Source: Bradyrhizobium guangzhouense (GTDB taxonomy: Bacteria; Pseudomonadota; Alphaproteobacteria; Rhizobiales; Xanthobacteraceae). Taken from it: a stretch of DNA of 64,000 nt. The position numbers and the translations under genes were made by a program. Location of the stretch: contig NZ_CP030053.1 of NCBI RefSeq assembly GCF_004114955.1, positions 1,426,001-1,490,000 on the forward strand, given 5' to 3'. The notes beneath the pieces are model-generated. The model did not search any database. It saw nothing but the letters and a program-made list of their open reading frames with translations, and was not told the DNA's origin. Shown one piece after another: positions 1 through 9,130 of this stretch; position 1 is the stretch's first letter, and every line of letters starts with the position of its first letter.

Positions 1-117
1 GCTGCTGCGCGCCTGATCCTGTGCCAGCGCCGAGCCGGCCGACACCGTGAGGAAGGTCGCTGCGACCGCCGCCAGAACGCGGTCAAAGCCTGCACGGTGG
101 TTCAAACAGTCACGCAT
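1..117 (-). CDS. N-terminus of an exported protein (truncated by the window edge)
   Basis: Only the first 39 codons are present, read leftwards from an ATG at 115-117. The translation starts with a short basic stretch, then a hydrophobic core rich in Ala, Val, Leu and Thr, and ends in a GSALAQ motif. That is a typical Sec signal peptide with signal peptidase I cleavage after the AxA-like box, so the mature protein should be periplasmic. A purine-rich GAGGGGTG lies just upstream as a plausible ribosome binding site. The rest lies outside the window and no family can be assigned. Confidence 0.7.
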   Translation of the reverse strand, partial: MRDCLNHRAGFDRVLAAVAATFLTVSAGSALAQDQARSS

Positions 118-119
118 TG

Positions 120-464
120 TATCGCACCCCTCGGGTGAACTGTCCCTCGTGGAACAGCTTTCGTTATCGCCTAATTGAGCTTCGGCTAAATCGCGCCGGC
201 CTCTCGAAAGTTGCACGCCTGCACGCAACGATTCATACGCAGACGATATACAGGCCCCGTTTTCGCAGCTAGCGCTACCCCGGGAAACTCACGACAAACT
301 GACTTCAACACAGCCCGTTTGCAACGGATTGTGCGGCTTCAACACGCGCTTTTCCCACCGTATGTCACTTCCAAGTCACGGTTCCGGCCGGAGCCGAATT
401 TTGCCGTAATTCAACGGGTTGCGGGCAGCTCACAAATGCGCGCGAACCACCATTCGCACGAGGT
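120..464. other. 345-base intergenic region
   Basis: This gap lies downstream of the sigma-54 response regulator and upstream of the exported protein gene, both read leftwards. It should hold the promoter of the latter. An imperfect palindrome with GTTGC and GCAAC arms sits at 210-229. No convincing terminator with a T-run is visible. A rightward reading frame from 211 has no ribosome binding site and runs into the 3' end of the neighbouring gene, so it is not called. Confidence 0.5.
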
Positions 465-1961
465 TCAGTGCGTCTCCTCGCCGCTTTTCCCGCCATGTCC
501 GGGAACCCCGGCTTCGTCGAGTTTGCGGTACAGTGTGGACCTGCCGATCTTGAGTCGACGCGCCACCTCGGACATCTGTCCGCGGTAATGCGAGATCGCG
601 AAGCGGATGATCTCGTTCTCCATGTCCTCCAGCGGGCGGATGTCCCCGGTCGGGGTGAGCATCGAGAGCGACCCTGCCTGAGCCAGCGGCGCGATGGGTA
701 TTTCGCTACCCGATACCACCGAGGGCGCTGCGATCGGCTCGATCATCAGCGGCGCGGTCGGAATCTCGGTCGCGGAATGGGGATGCGAGGCCAGCAGCGG
801 GAAATCGTCGAGGCCGAGCTGGTCGCCCTCGCTCATCACCACCGCGCGGTAAACCGCGTTTTCGAGCTGGCGGATGTTGCCGGGCCAGTCGAGCTGGGCG
901 AGATGCGCGACGGCCTCGCCAGTGACGCCGGAGATCGTGCGGTTCTCCTCGGCGGCAAAGCGCGCCAGGAAATGCCTGAGCAGATGCGGGATGTCCTCGC
1001 GGCGGGCCCTGAGCGAGGGGATCGTCAGCGGCAGCACGTGCAGGCGATAGAACAGATCTTCCCGGAAATGGCCCTGCTTGACCCGCTCCAGCAATTTGCG
1101 ATTGGTCGCAGAGATGATGCGAACGTCGACCTTGACCGGTTTGCGGCCGCCGACGGCCTCGACTGCGCCTTCCTGCAGTGCGCGCAGGAGCTTGACCTGT
1201 GCAGTCAGCGGCAGCTCGCTGACCTCGTCCAGAAACAGCGTGCCGCCATGGGCCTCGAGAAATTTGCCGGTATGGCGCTCGGTCGCGCCGGTAAAGGCGC
1301 CCTTCTCGTGGCCGAACAGGATGGACTCGACGAGATTGTCGGGGATCGCACCGCAATTGACCGCAACGAAAGGCTTGGCCTTGCGCTCGCCGCTGCCATG
1401 GATGGCGCGCGCGAACATTTCCTTGCCGACGCCGGACTCGCCTTCGATCAGCACGGGAATCGACGAGTTTGCCGCCTTCTGGGCCGCGCGCATCACAGGT
1501 GCCATCGCTTCGGCGCGCGTGATGATGTCGGAGAAGGTCAGCCGGCCCTCGCGGCTGTGACGGATGCGCTGCAGTTCGCCCTTGAGTGCCGAGGCATTCA
1601 GCGCGTTGCGAAGCGAGACCTGGAGCCGCTCCATTCCGACCGGCTTGACCACGAAGTCGGCCGCGCCGGCGCGCATCGCCGAGATCACGTTGTCGATGCC
1701 GCCATGGGCGGTTTGCACGATGACGGGGACGCTGAGGCCCGCCTCGCGGATTTTCGCCAATACGCCCATGCCGTCGAGGCCGGGCATCACGAGATCGAGG
1801 ATCACTGCGTCGATCGCGGGTGCGTCGGGGGCGGTGAGGGTCGCGATCGCAGCGTCGCCGGACTCGACGACGAGCGTCTCATAGCCGCATTTCTGCACCA
1901 TGTTCTCGACCAGACGGCGGGCTACGGCGTCGTCGTCAGCGATCAAAATACTGGCAGCCAT
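465..1961 (-). CDS. NtrC-family sigma-54-dependent response regulator
   Basis: The 498-residue protein has the full NtrC layout. Residues 1-120 are a receiver with the acidic pair near D10-D11, phosphoacceptor D56 in VILDLVMP, and K106. Residues about 145-385 are an AAA+ domain with Walker A GESGVGKE (174-181), the sigma-54 contact loop GAFTGA (221-226) and Walker B LFLDEV (242-247). The C-terminal 45 residues form a Fis-type helix-turn-helix (MSEVARRLKIGRSTLYRKL). It should activate sigma-54 promoters after phosphorylation. No histidine kinase is adjacent, so partner and targets are unknown. It stands alone, transcribed away from the peptidase gene. Confidence 0.93.
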   Translation of the reverse strand: MAASILIADDDAVARRLVENMVQKCGYETLVVESGDAAIATLTAPDAPAIDAVILDLVMPGLDGMGVLAKIREAGLSVPVIVQTAHGGIDNVISAMRAGAADFVVKPVGMERLQVSLRNALNASALKGELQRIRHSREGRLTFSDIITRAEAMAPVMRAAQKAANSSIPVLIEGESGVGKEMFARAIHGSGERKAKPFVAVNCGAIPDNLVESILFGHEKGAFTGATERHTGKFLEAHGGTLFLDEVSELPLTAQVKLLRALQEGAVEAVGGRKPVKVDVRIISATNRKLLERVKQGHFREDLFYRLHVLPLTIPSLRARREDIPHLLRHFLARFAAEENRTISGVTGEAVAHLAQLDWPGNIRQLENAVYRAVVMSEGDQLGLDDFPLLASHPHSATEIPTAPLMIEPIAAPSVVSGSEIPIAPLAQAGSLSMLTPTGDIRPLEDMENEIIRFAISHYRGQMSEVARRLKIGRSTLYRKLDEAGVPGHGGKSGEETH

Positions 1962-2088
1962 GGTGCTCCCCGCACGCTACTACTATCTGTCTCGAATCGG
2001 GTCACTCTGGCCGAAGCCGCTTAACGCACTCTTAAACCTTGATGCCCCCGCCCACCGCAGCGATCGTTGAACACAGGTTTCCCACACA

Positions 2089-3999
2089 ATGAATTCGCGC
2101 TCCAAGACTGCTGTCCGCAAACCAGCCGCCAAGACATCCGCCGCCAAGAGATCCATCGCCAAGACATCCATCGCCAAGAAATCCGCTGCCAAGGCAAAAC
2201 CCTCCGCAAAGCCTGCGAGCAAGACGGGCAAGCTTCCGGAGTGGAACCTTGCCGATCTCTATTCAGGGATCGATGCGCCGGAAGTGGCGCGCGATCTCGA
2301 AACGATGGATGCCGATTGCGTCGCGTTCGAGACCGACTACAAGGGCAAGCTCGCAACAGGCACAGCAAACGAAGATGGCGGAAAATGGCTCGCGGAGGCC
2401 GTGCGGCGCTATGAGGCGATCGACGATCTCGCCGGCCGTCTCAGCTCCTATGCCGGGCTCGTTCACGCCGGCGACAGCGTGGACCCTGCGATTTCAAAGT
2501 TTTACGGCGACGTCTCCGAGCGGCTGACCGCGGCGTCGACGCATCTCTTGTTCTTCGCGCTCGAGCTCAACCGTATCGATGACGATATTTTGACCCGTGC
2601 GCTGCAAGTCCCGGAGCTCGCACATTATCGTCCATGGATCGAGGATCTGCGCAAGGAGAAGCCGTATCAGCTCGACGACAAGCTCGAGCAGCTGTTCCTG
2701 GAAAAGGCGCAGACCGGCTATTCCGCCTTCAACCGTTTGTTCGACCAGACCATCTCGGGCTTGCGCTTCAAGGTCGGCGCCAGGGAGCTCGCGATCGAGC
2801 CGACGCTGAACTTCTTGGCTGATCGCGACGGCGCCAAGCGCAAGGCCGCGGCCGAAGCGCTGGCAAAAACCTTCAAGGCCAATGAGCGCACCTTCGCGCT
2901 GATCACCAACACGCTCGCCAAGGACAAGGACATCTCCGACCGCTGGCGTGGTTTCAAGGATGTCGCGGATTCCCGCCACCTGAACAACCGCGTCGAGCGC
3001 GAGGTGGTGGATGCGCTGGTCGCCTCGGTCCGCGCGGCCTATCCAAAGCTGTCGCATCGCTATTATCAGCTGAAGGCGAAGTGGTTCGGCAAGAAGAAGC
3101 TGGCTTATTGGGACCGCAACGCGCCGCTGCCGTTCGCGGCGACCGATGTCATCGGCTGGCCCGATGCGCGGAACATGGTGCTGACGGCCTATCGTGGCTT
3201 CTCGCCGAGGATGGCCGATATCGCCGAGCGCTTCTTCACCGATCGCTGGATCGATGCGCCGGTGCGTCCGGGCAAGGCGCCCGGCGCGTTCTCGCATCCG
3301 ACCACGCCCTCGGCGCACCCCTATGTGCTGATGAACTACCAGGGCAAGCCGCGCGACGTGATGACGCTTGCGCATGAGCTCGGCCACGGCGTGCACCAGG
3401 TGCTCGCCGCCAAGAACGGCGCGCTGATGGCACCGACGCCGCTGACGCTGGCAGAGACCGCGAGCGTGTTCGGCGAGATGCTCACGTTCAAGCGGCTGCT
3501 TGCCCAGACCAAGAACGCAAAGCAGCGCCAGGCGCTGCTCGCCGGCAAGGTCGAGGACATGATCAATACCGTGGTGCGGCAAATTGCGTTCTATTCGTTC
3601 GAGCGCGCCGTCCACACCGAGCGCAAGAACGGCGAGCTCACCGCGACGCGGCTCGGCGAGCTCTGGCTGTCGGTGCAGGGCGAGAGCCTCGGTCCGGCGA
3701 TCGAGATCAAGGCGGGTTACGAGAACTACTGGATGTACATTCCGCACTTCATCCATTCGCCGTTCTACGTCTATGCCTATGCGTTCGGCGATTGCCTCGT
3801 GAACTCGCTCTATGCCGTCTACGAGAATGCGGCCGAGGGCTTTGCCGAGCGCTATCTCGACATGCTCGGCGCCGGCGGCACCAAGCATTATTCCGAGCTG
3901 CTGCGCCCCTTCGGGCTCGATGCCAAGGACCCCAAATTCTGGGATGGGGGCTTGAGCGTCATCGCCGGCATGATCGACGAGCTGGAGGCGATGGGTTGA
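2089..3999 (+). CDS. pepF: M3 family oligoendopeptidase (PepF-like)
   Basis: This 636-residue zinc metallopeptidase carries the M3 (thimet) signature HELGH at residues 429-433, with the third zinc ligand expected at E456 in the LAETASVFGE stretch. The domain should cleave short oligopeptides in the cytoplasm; no signal peptide is seen. The catalytic body is of usual length, but the first 48 or so residues are a lysine/alanine/serine tail containing five tandem five-residue units (AKTSA, AKRSI, AKTSI, AKKSA, AKAKP). The body starts at LPEWNLADLY. The ATG at 2089 is the only start that includes the tail; a start after it is not excluded but no internal Met is near. Confidence 0.92.
   Translation: MNSRSKTAVRKPAAKTSAAKRSIAKTSIAKKSAAKAKPSAKPASKTGKLPEWNLADLYSGIDAPEVARDLETMDADCVAFETDYKGKLATGTANEDGGKWLAEAVRRYEAIDDLAGRLSSYAGLVHAGDSVDPAISKFYGDVSERLTAASTHLLFFALELNRIDDDILTRALQVPELAHYRPWIEDLRKEKPYQLDDKLEQLFLEKAQTGYSAFNRLFDQTISGLRFKVGARELAIEPTLNFLADRDGAKRKAAAEALAKTFKANERTFALITNTLAKDKDISDRWRGFKDVADSRHLNNRVEREVVDALVASVRAAYPKLSHRYYQLKAKWFGKKKLAYWDRNAPLPFAATDVIGWPDARNMVLTAYRGFSPRMADIAERFFTDRWIDAPVRPGKAPGAFSHPTTPSAHPYVLMNYQGKPRDVMTLAHELGHGVHQVLAAKNGALMAPTPLTLAETASVFGEMLTFKRLLAQTKNAKQRQALLAGKVEDMINTVVRQIAFYSFERAVHTERKNGELTATRLGELWLSVQGESLGPAIEIKAGYENYWMYIPHFIHSPFYVYAYAFGDCLVNSLYAVYENAAEGFAERYLDMLGAGGTKHYSELLRPFGLDAKDPKFWDGGLSVIAGMIDELEAMG
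2128..2202 (+). repeat. 15-bp tandem repeat coding for AKxSx units
   Basis: Five consecutive 15-base units, each beginning GCC AAG or a variant, encode residues 14-38 of the M3 peptidase. Units 1-4 differ mainly at the third and fifth codons, and unit 5 is degenerate. The peptide resembles histone H1-like lysine/alanine tails found on some high-GC bacterial proteins. Copy number may vary between strains. Confidence 0.75.
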
Positions 4000-4208
4000 A
4001 GGGCGCGAATGCCCGGATTTAGGGCAGGGGCGATGGCGCGGCATCTGTTGAACCCCGGTTCAGCAAAGCCAATTCCGCGCGCCGGATCCGCGATAATCGG
4101 GATTCCAAATGAGCCTATTTGCCGGAAAACTGAGCCTTCGCGCCGTTGCCCTGCCCGAAGGTTTAAGGTATCCCAGCCGAGGAATTCGACTTTCGACTGG
4201 GGACATCC

Positions 4209-4361
4209 ATGGCAGATCATAGCGAAGTTGCGTACAGCACCGCCGACGGCAACGACTACGTTGCGCACGAGCAGACCTACGAGGGCTTCATCAAGCTGGT
4301 GAAGTACGGCACGGCCTCGGTCGCGCTGATCGTGATTCTGATGGCGATCTTCCTCACCTAG
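4209..4361 (+). CDS. aa3-type cytochrome c oxidase subunit IV
   Basis: A 50-residue protein with a soluble acidic N-terminus (starting MADHSEVAYSTADGNDY) and one C-terminal transmembrane helix (SVALIVILMAIFLT). Size, the EQTYEGFIKLVKYG stretch before the helix, and the single-span topology match the small subunit IV of alphaproteobacterial aa3 oxidases. It should sit in the inner membrane with the oxidase, though the other oxidase subunits are not in this window. The GGGGAC before the ATG serves as a ribosome binding site. It is a separate unit upstream of the transhydrogenase operon. Confidence 0.85.
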   Translation: MADHSEVAYSTADGNDYVAHEQTYEGFIKLVKYGTASVALIVILMAIFLT

Positions 4362-4503
4362 ATCGGACTTGGCGGCTGCCTTCACCTGTGGCGGCGGCTG
4401 CCCACAAAATTTGCAAACAAGCCGGTTCTAAAGCCGGTATGCAACGCTGCGGGAGTAACGCTACTTTTTTGTGCGTGCGCTGTCCCGCGCCGCCGGAGGA
4501 CCT

Positions 4504-5631
4504 ATGAAGATCGCCGTTGCCAAGGAAATCGATCCGTCAGAGCCGCGGGTCGCGGCTTCGCCCGATACGGTGAAGAAGTTCAAGGCGCTGGGCGCCGAGA
4601 TCGCCGTTGAGCCGGGCGCGGGCCTCAAGTCGGGCCTCCCCGATTCCGAATTCACCGCGGTGGGGGCCACCGTCAGCGCCGATGCGCTGAAGGACGCCGA
4701 CATCATCATCAAGGTGAAGCGTCCCGAGGCCTCCGAGCTGTCGCAATACAAGCGCGGTGCGCTCGTCATCGCCATCATGGATCCCTACGGCAACGAGGCC
4801 GCGCTGAAGGCGATGGCCGATGCCGGCGTCTCGGCCTTCGCGATGGAATTGATGCCGCGCATCACGCGCGCGCAGGTGATGGACGTGCTGTCCTCGCAGG
4901 CGAACCTTGCCGGCTATCGCGCCGTGATCGAGGGCGCCGAGGCCTTCGGCCGCGCCTTCCCGATGATGATGACCGCCGCCGGCACCGTGCCCGCGGCAAA
5001 GGTGTTCGTGATGGGCGTCGGCGTCGCCGGCCTGCAGGCGATCGCGACCGCGCGCCGTCTCGGCGCCGTCGTTACCGCGACGGACGTGCGGCCTGCGACG
5101 AAGGAGCAGGTGGAATCGCTCGGCGCAAAGTTCCTCGCCGTCGAGGACGAGGAGTTCAAGAACGCGCAGACCGCCGGCGGCTACGCCAAGGAGATGTCCA
5201 AGGAGTATCAGGCCAAGCAGGCCGCGCTCACCGCCGAGCACATCAAGAAGCAGGACATCGTCATCACCACCGCACTGATCCCCGGCCGGCCCGCGCCGAA
5301 GCTCGTTTCCGGCGAGATGGTCAAGTCGATGAAGCCGGGCTCGGTGCTGGTCGATCTCGCCGTCGAGCGCGGCGGCAATGTCGAGGGCGCCAGGGCCGGC
5401 GAGGTCGTCGAGACGGATGGCATCAAGATCGTCGGCTACACCAATGTCGCCGGCCGCGTCGCGGCCTCGGCCTCCAGCCTCTACGCACGCAATTTGTTCT
5501 CCTTCATCGAGACCATGGTCGACAAGAAAGAGAAGAAGCTCGCCGTCAACTGGGACGATGAGCTCGTCAAGGCCACCGCGCTGACCAGGGACGGCGCCGT
5601 GATCCACCCGAACTTCCAGCCGAAGGTTTAA
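4504..5631 (+). CDS. pntAA: Proton-translocating NAD(P) transhydrogenase subunit alpha, part 1 (NAD-binding)
   Basis: The 375-residue soluble domain I of the membrane transhydrogenase binds NAD(H). It shows the dinucleotide fold GVGVAG (171-176) and the conserved loop around [14 protein letters not shown] near residues 119-132. The start is the ATG at 4504, preceded by GGAGGA; an earlier in-frame codon at 4471 adds 11 residues not seen in the family. The domain is separate from the membrane part, as usual in Rhodospirillum and rhizobia. It leads the operon with pntAB and pntB (gaps of 11 and 39 bases). The complex uses the proton gradient to make NADPH from NADH. Confidence 0.96.
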   Translation: MKIAVAKEIDPSEPRVAASPDTVKKFKALGAEIAVEPGAGLKSGLPDSEFTAVGATVSADALKDADIIIKVKRPEASELSQYKRGALVIAIMDPYGNEAALKAMADAGVSAFAMELMPRITRAQVMDVLSSQANLAGYRAVIEGAEAFGRAFPMMMTAAGTVPAAKVFVMGVGVAGLQAIATARRLGAVVTATDVRPATKEQVESLGAKFLAVEDEEFKNAQTAGGYAKEMSKEYQAKQAALTAEHIKKQDIVITTALIPGRPAPKLVSGEMVKSMKPGSVLVDLAVERGGNVEGARAGEVVETDGIKIVGYTNVAGRVAASASSLYARNLFSFIETMVDKKEKKLAVNWDDELVKATALTRDGAVIHPNFQPKV

Positions 5632-5642
5632 GGAGAGCCGTC

Positions 5643-5960
5643 ATGGAGCATGCTGCACAGGTCGTCGACCCCTTCATCTTCCGGCTGTCGATCTTCGTCC
5701 TCGCGGTCTTCGTCGGTTATTTCGTGGTGTGGTCGGTCACGCCGGCGCTGCATACGCCGCTGATGAGCGTCACCAACGCGATCTCGTCGGTGATCGTGGT
5801 CGGCGCGCTGCTTGCCGGCGGGGTCGCCAACGTCTCGAGCGGATCGGGCTGGGCGCGCGCATTCGGCTTCGTCGCGCTGATCTTCGCCTGCATCAACATT
5901 TTCGGCGGCTTCCTTGTCACCCAGCGCATGCTGGCGATGTACAAGAAGAAGTCGAAGTAA
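5643..5960 (+). CDS. pntAB: NAD(P) transhydrogenase subunit alpha, part 2 (membrane)
   Basis: A 105-residue membrane protein with three or four hydrophobic helices, beginning [18 protein letters not shown] and including [19 protein letters not shown], a hallmark of the C-terminal membrane segment of transhydrogenase alpha. It forms the dII membrane domain with PntB. It lies 11 bases after pntAA and 39 before pntB, so the three are clearly co-transcribed. An AAGGAGAG precedes the ATG. Length matches the stand-alone alpha-2 subunit of other alphaproteobacteria. Confidence 0.96.
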   Translation: MEHAAQVVDPFIFRLSIFVLAVFVGYFVVWSVTPALHTPLMSVTNAISSVIVVGALLAGGVANVSSGSGWARAFGFVALIFACINIFGGFLVTQRMLAMYKKKSK

Positions 5961-5999
5961 GCGGCCACCTCGGGCTGATGGGATCAATGGGGACCTGAG

Positions 6000-7400
6000 A
6001 TGAGCGCCAACCTCTCTGCATTTTTGTATCTCGTGGCGGGAGTGCTGTTCATCCTGTCGCTGCGCGGGCTGTCGAGCCCGGCTTCGTCGCGCCAGGGCAA
6101 TCTGTTCGGCATGATCGGCATGGCGATCGCTGTCGCCACGACGCTCGCCAACCACCCGCCGGCCGACGGCCTCGCCTGGGTGCTGGTGATCGTTGGCATC
6201 GCGATCGGTGGCGTCATCGGCGCCGTGATCGCACGTCGCGTGCCGATGACGTCGATGCCGGAACTGGTCGCGGCGTTCCACTCGTTGGTCGGCATGGCCG
6301 CGGTGCTTGTGGCCGCCGGTGCATTCTACGCGCCGGAGGCTTTTGACATCGGCACCCCCGGCAACATCCATTCGCAAAGCCTGGTCGAAATGTCGCTCGG
6401 CGTCGCCATCGGTGCGCTGACCTTCACCGGCTCGGTGATCGCGTTCTTGAAGCTGTCGGCACGGATGAGCGGTGCGCCGATCATTCTGCCTGCCCGTCAC
6501 ATCGTCAACATCGCAATTGCTGTGGCGCTGGTGTTCTTCATCGTCCGCCTGGTCCTGACCGGCGGCGCGCTCGACTTCTGGCTGATCGTCATCCTGGCGC
6601 TCGCGCTCGGCGTGCTCATGATCATCCCGATCGGCGGCGCCGACATGCCGGTCGTGATCTCGATGCTGAACTCCTATTCCGGCTGGGCCGCGGCGGGCAT
6701 CGGCTTCACGCTCGGCAATTCGGCGCTGATCATCACCGGCGCGCTGGTCGGCTCGTCGGGCGCGATCCTGTCCTACATCATGTGCCACGCGATGAACCGG
6801 TCCTTCATCTCGGTCATCCTCGGCGGCTTCGGCGGTGAAACCGCGGCTGCCGGCGGCGGAGCGGGCGGCGAGCAGAAGCCGGCCAAGCTCGGCTCGGCTG
6901 ACGATGCCGCCTTCATCATGAAGAACGCCTCCAAGGTCATCATCGTGCCCGGCTACGGCATGGCGGTGGCCCAGGCCCAGCACGCGCTGCGCGAAATGGC
7001 CGACATGCTGAAGAAGGAAGGCGTCGAGGTGAAGTACGCCATTCACCCGGTTGCCGGCCGCATGCCCGGACACATGAACGTGCTGCTTGCCGAGGCCAAC
7101 GTCCCCTATGACGAAGTGTTCGAGCTCGAGGACATCAATTCCGAATTCGCGCAGGCCGACATCGCCTTCGTGATCGGCGCCAACGACGTCACCAACCCGG
7201 CCGCCGAAGAGGACAAGACCTCGCCGATCTACGGCATGCCGGTGCTCCAGGTCTGGAAGGCCGGCACGGTGATGTTCATCAAGCGGTCGCTGGCGTCGGG
7301 TTATGCCGGCATCGACAATCCGCTGTTCTACCGCGACAACACCATGATGCTGCTCGGCGACGCCAAGAAGGTGACGGAGAACATCGTCAAGGCGATGTAA
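6000..7400 (+). CDS. pntB: NAD(P) transhydrogenase subunit beta
   Basis: The 466-residue beta subunit has an N-terminal membrane half of about nine helices (residues 1-265), a Gly/Ala-rich linker (about 280-295), and a C-terminal NADP(H)-binding domain starting near AAFIMKNASKVIIVPGYG. The PGYGMAVAQAQ fingerprint, the IHPVAGRMPGHMNVLLAEA stretch and GANDVTNPAA are diagnostic. Together with PntAA and PntAB it links hydride transfer from NADH to NADP+ with inward proton flow. It is the last gene of the operon; a GC-rich hairpin lies shortly downstream. Confidence 0.97.
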   Translation: MSANLSAFLYLVAGVLFILSLRGLSSPASSRQGNLFGMIGMAIAVATTLANHPPADGLAWVLVIVGIAIGGVIGAVIARRVPMTSMPELVAAFHSLVGMAAVLVAAGAFYAPEAFDIGTPGNIHSQSLVEMSLGVAIGALTFTGSVIAFLKLSARMSGAPIILPARHIVNIAIAVALVFFIVRLVLTGGALDFWLIVILALALGVLMIIPIGGADMPVVISMLNSYSGWAAAGIGFTLGNSALIITGALVGSSGAILSYIMCHAMNRSFISVILGGFGGETAAAGGGAGGEQKPAKLGSADDAAFIMKNASKVIIVPGYGMAVAQAQHALREMADMLKKEGVEVKYAIHPVAGRMPGHMNVLLAEANVPYDEVFELEDINSEFAQADIAFVIGANDVTNPAAEEDKTSPIYGMPVLQVWKAGTVMFIKRSLASGYAGIDNPLFYRDNTMMLLGDAKKVTENIVKAM

Positions 7401-7628
7401 GCGGCGAGGGCCCCCTCGTATGGCGCGCCGCTCGCGCAGCGGCGTGCGGCAATCGGACCCGCGCCTCGCGCGCGTCACGGTGCCGCTGCCGATCATGCAC
7501 GGCAGTGAGGGGTGTGCCCTCCAGGTCGCGCTCACGAAAACGCGTGAGGCTTCATCAGCGGCTCCAGAGGGCTGACGGGCGCGATCTTCTCGCGCATAAT
7601 CGGGCGGTTCAACGAAAGAATCCCCTGC

Positions 7629-8726
7629 ATGAGTGCACACGGACCGATGCCGCGGTCGTCCTGGATCTTCCCCGCGCTGGCGGTGCTGCTGTTCCTGGTC
7701 GTCACCGCGACCGGCTACGGTTTCACCCTGTCGGTGGGCGGCGGCCTGTTCGCGGTCGTCCTGCTGGTGATCCTGTTCGGCACCGTGTTCGCGGCCGTGC
7801 ATCATTCCGAGGTGATCGCAGAGCGGATCGGCGAGCCGTTCGGCACGCTGCTGCTCACCCTTGCGGTGACCATCATCGAGGTCGCGCTGATCACCACGAT
7901 CATGCTCGGCGACAAGCCCGCCCCGACGCTCGCGCGCGATACCGTGTTCGCGGTGGTGATGATCGTCTGCAACGGCCTCGTCGGCCTCTGCGTGTTCATC
8001 GGCGGGCTGCGCTACCGCGAGCAGGGGTTCCAGCTCTCCGGCGCCAACGTTTATCTCAGCGTGCTGATTGCGCTCGCGACGCTGACGCTGATCATGCCCA
8101 ATTACACGCTGACGACGCCGGGGCCGATCTATTCGACGCTTCAGCTCGGCTTCGTCGACCTCGTGACCATCGTCCTCTATGGCGTGTTCCTCTACACCCA
8201 GACCGTCCTGCACAAGGATTATTTCGTCCACGAGCGGGCGGAGGGCGAGAGCGCGGAGGCGCATTTGTCGGGCAGGATGCTGGTGCTGAGCATCGCGCTG
8301 CTGCTGATTTCGCTCCTGGCGGTCGTGCTGCTGGCCAAGAAGTTCTCGCTGGTGGTGGATGCCGTCGCCGACAGGATCGGCGCCCCGCCGGCCTTCGCGG
8401 GCCTTCTGGTCGCGCTCCTGATCCTGATGCCGGAAGGCGTCTCCGCGATCGCGGCGGCCCGCAAGAACGACCTCCAGAAGAGCATCAATTTGGCGCTCGG
8501 ATCCTCGCTGGCCACCATCGGCCTGACCATCCCGGCGGTCGGGCTCGCCACCTATGTGATCGACCAACCGCTGGTGCTCGGGCTCAATTCCCAGAATACG
8601 GCGCTGCTGTTCCTGACATTCTTGCTGAGCATGCTGACCTTCGGCACCGGCAGGACCAATGTCCTGTTCGGACTGGTCCATATGGTGGTATTCGCCGTCT
8701 ACGCGTTCATGGTGTTCGTGCCCTGA
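7629..8726 (+). CDS. chaA: Calcium/proton antiporter, ChaA / y4hA type
   Basis: A 365-residue inner-membrane protein with about eleven hydrophobic helices and the two inverted cation-exchanger repeats. The first holds VHHSEVIAERIGEPFGT followed by TIIEVALITTIM; the second holds LILMPEGVSAIAAARKNDLQ. The paired acidic residues in these helices bind cations in the CaCA superfamily. It resembles ChaA and the rhizobial y4hA group of ionic transporters. It probably exports Ca2+ (possibly Na+) in exchange for protons. It forms a separate unit after the pnt operon and may be read through into the small cupin gene 26 bases downstream. Confidence 0.88.
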   Translation: MSAHGPMPRSSWIFPALAVLLFLVVTATGYGFTLSVGGGLFAVVLLVILFGTVFAAVHHSEVIAERIGEPFGTLLLTLAVTIIEVALITTIMLGDKPAPTLARDTVFAVVMIVCNGLVGLCVFIGGLRYREQGFQLSGANVYLSVLIALATLTLIMPNYTLTTPGPIYSTLQLGFVDLVTIVLYGVFLYTQTVLHKDYFVHERAEGESAEAHLSGRMLVLSIALLLISLLAVVLLAKKFSLVVDAVADRIGAPPAFAGLLVALLILMPEGVSAIAAARKNDLQKSINLALGSSLATIGLTIPAVGLATYVIDQPLVLGLNSQNTALLFLTFLLSMLTFGTGRTNVLFGLVHMVVFAVYAFMVFVP

Positions 8727-8752
8727 GCCGATTCGCCCCAGAGAGGTTCTCG

Positions 8753-9037
8753 ATGATTGCCGCCAGGTCCGAGGTTCAGATCGACAATGACGAGGTCCGG
8801 GTGACCGAATGGCGGCTTGCGCCCGATAGCGCGACCGGGCATCACACCCACGGAATGGACTATGTGATTGTTCCCGTCGTCGCCGGCGAAATGACCATCG
8901 TGGCGCCGGGCGGGGAGCGCTCCAAGGCGCAGCTTGCGGCGGGAAAATCCTACTTCCGCAAGGCCGGCGTCCAACATGACGTACTTAACGAAACCTCAAC
9001 CGAGATCGTGTTCCTTGAGATCGAGCTGAAGGCGTAA
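8753..9037 (+). CDS. Small single-domain cupin
   Basis: A 94-residue protein that is essentially one cupin barrel. Motif 1 is visible as GHHTHGMDYVIVPVVAGEM (residues 29-47) with two of the usual metal-binding histidines. Motif 2 is around AGVQHDVLNETSTEIVFLEI, with another histidine. The likely role is binding a metal and a small ligand; the substrate cannot be told. The ATG at 8753 follows GAGAGG. It sits 26 bases after the antiporter gene in the same direction, so the two may share a transcript. Confidence 0.82.
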   Translation: MIAARSEVQIDNDEVRVTEWRLAPDSATGHHTHGMDYVIVPVVAGEMTIVAPGGERSKAQLAAGKSYFRKAGVQHDVLNETSTEIVFLEIELKA

Positions 9038-9130
9038 GGCACGCGTAACCTTTGCCATCGATCCGTCGCAGTTGATCCCTTACAATGCCCTAAAGTTCCC
9101 GCATCAGATCGCGCGGGGAGTGGCCGAGAA

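Noticed and set aside
211..588. 125-codon frame in the first intergenic region
   Set aside because: No ribosome binding site, Ser/Arg/Pro-rich and runs into the end of the regulator gene.
468..2024. Long plus-strand frame opposite the NtrC-type regulator
   Set aside because: Antisense to a gene with every motif of its family; composition is typical of shadow frames.
4430..4503. Possible riboswitch-like hairpin (AGCCGGTTCTAAAGCCGGT) before pntAA
   Set aside because: A single short stem with no conserved core of any riboswitch class I know.
5628..8681. A 1017-codon open frame on the minus strand across pntAB, pntB and the antiporter
   Set aside because: It lies antisense to three recognisable genes, is rich in Arg, Asp, His and Gln without any domain, and is the expected by-product of high GC at third positions.
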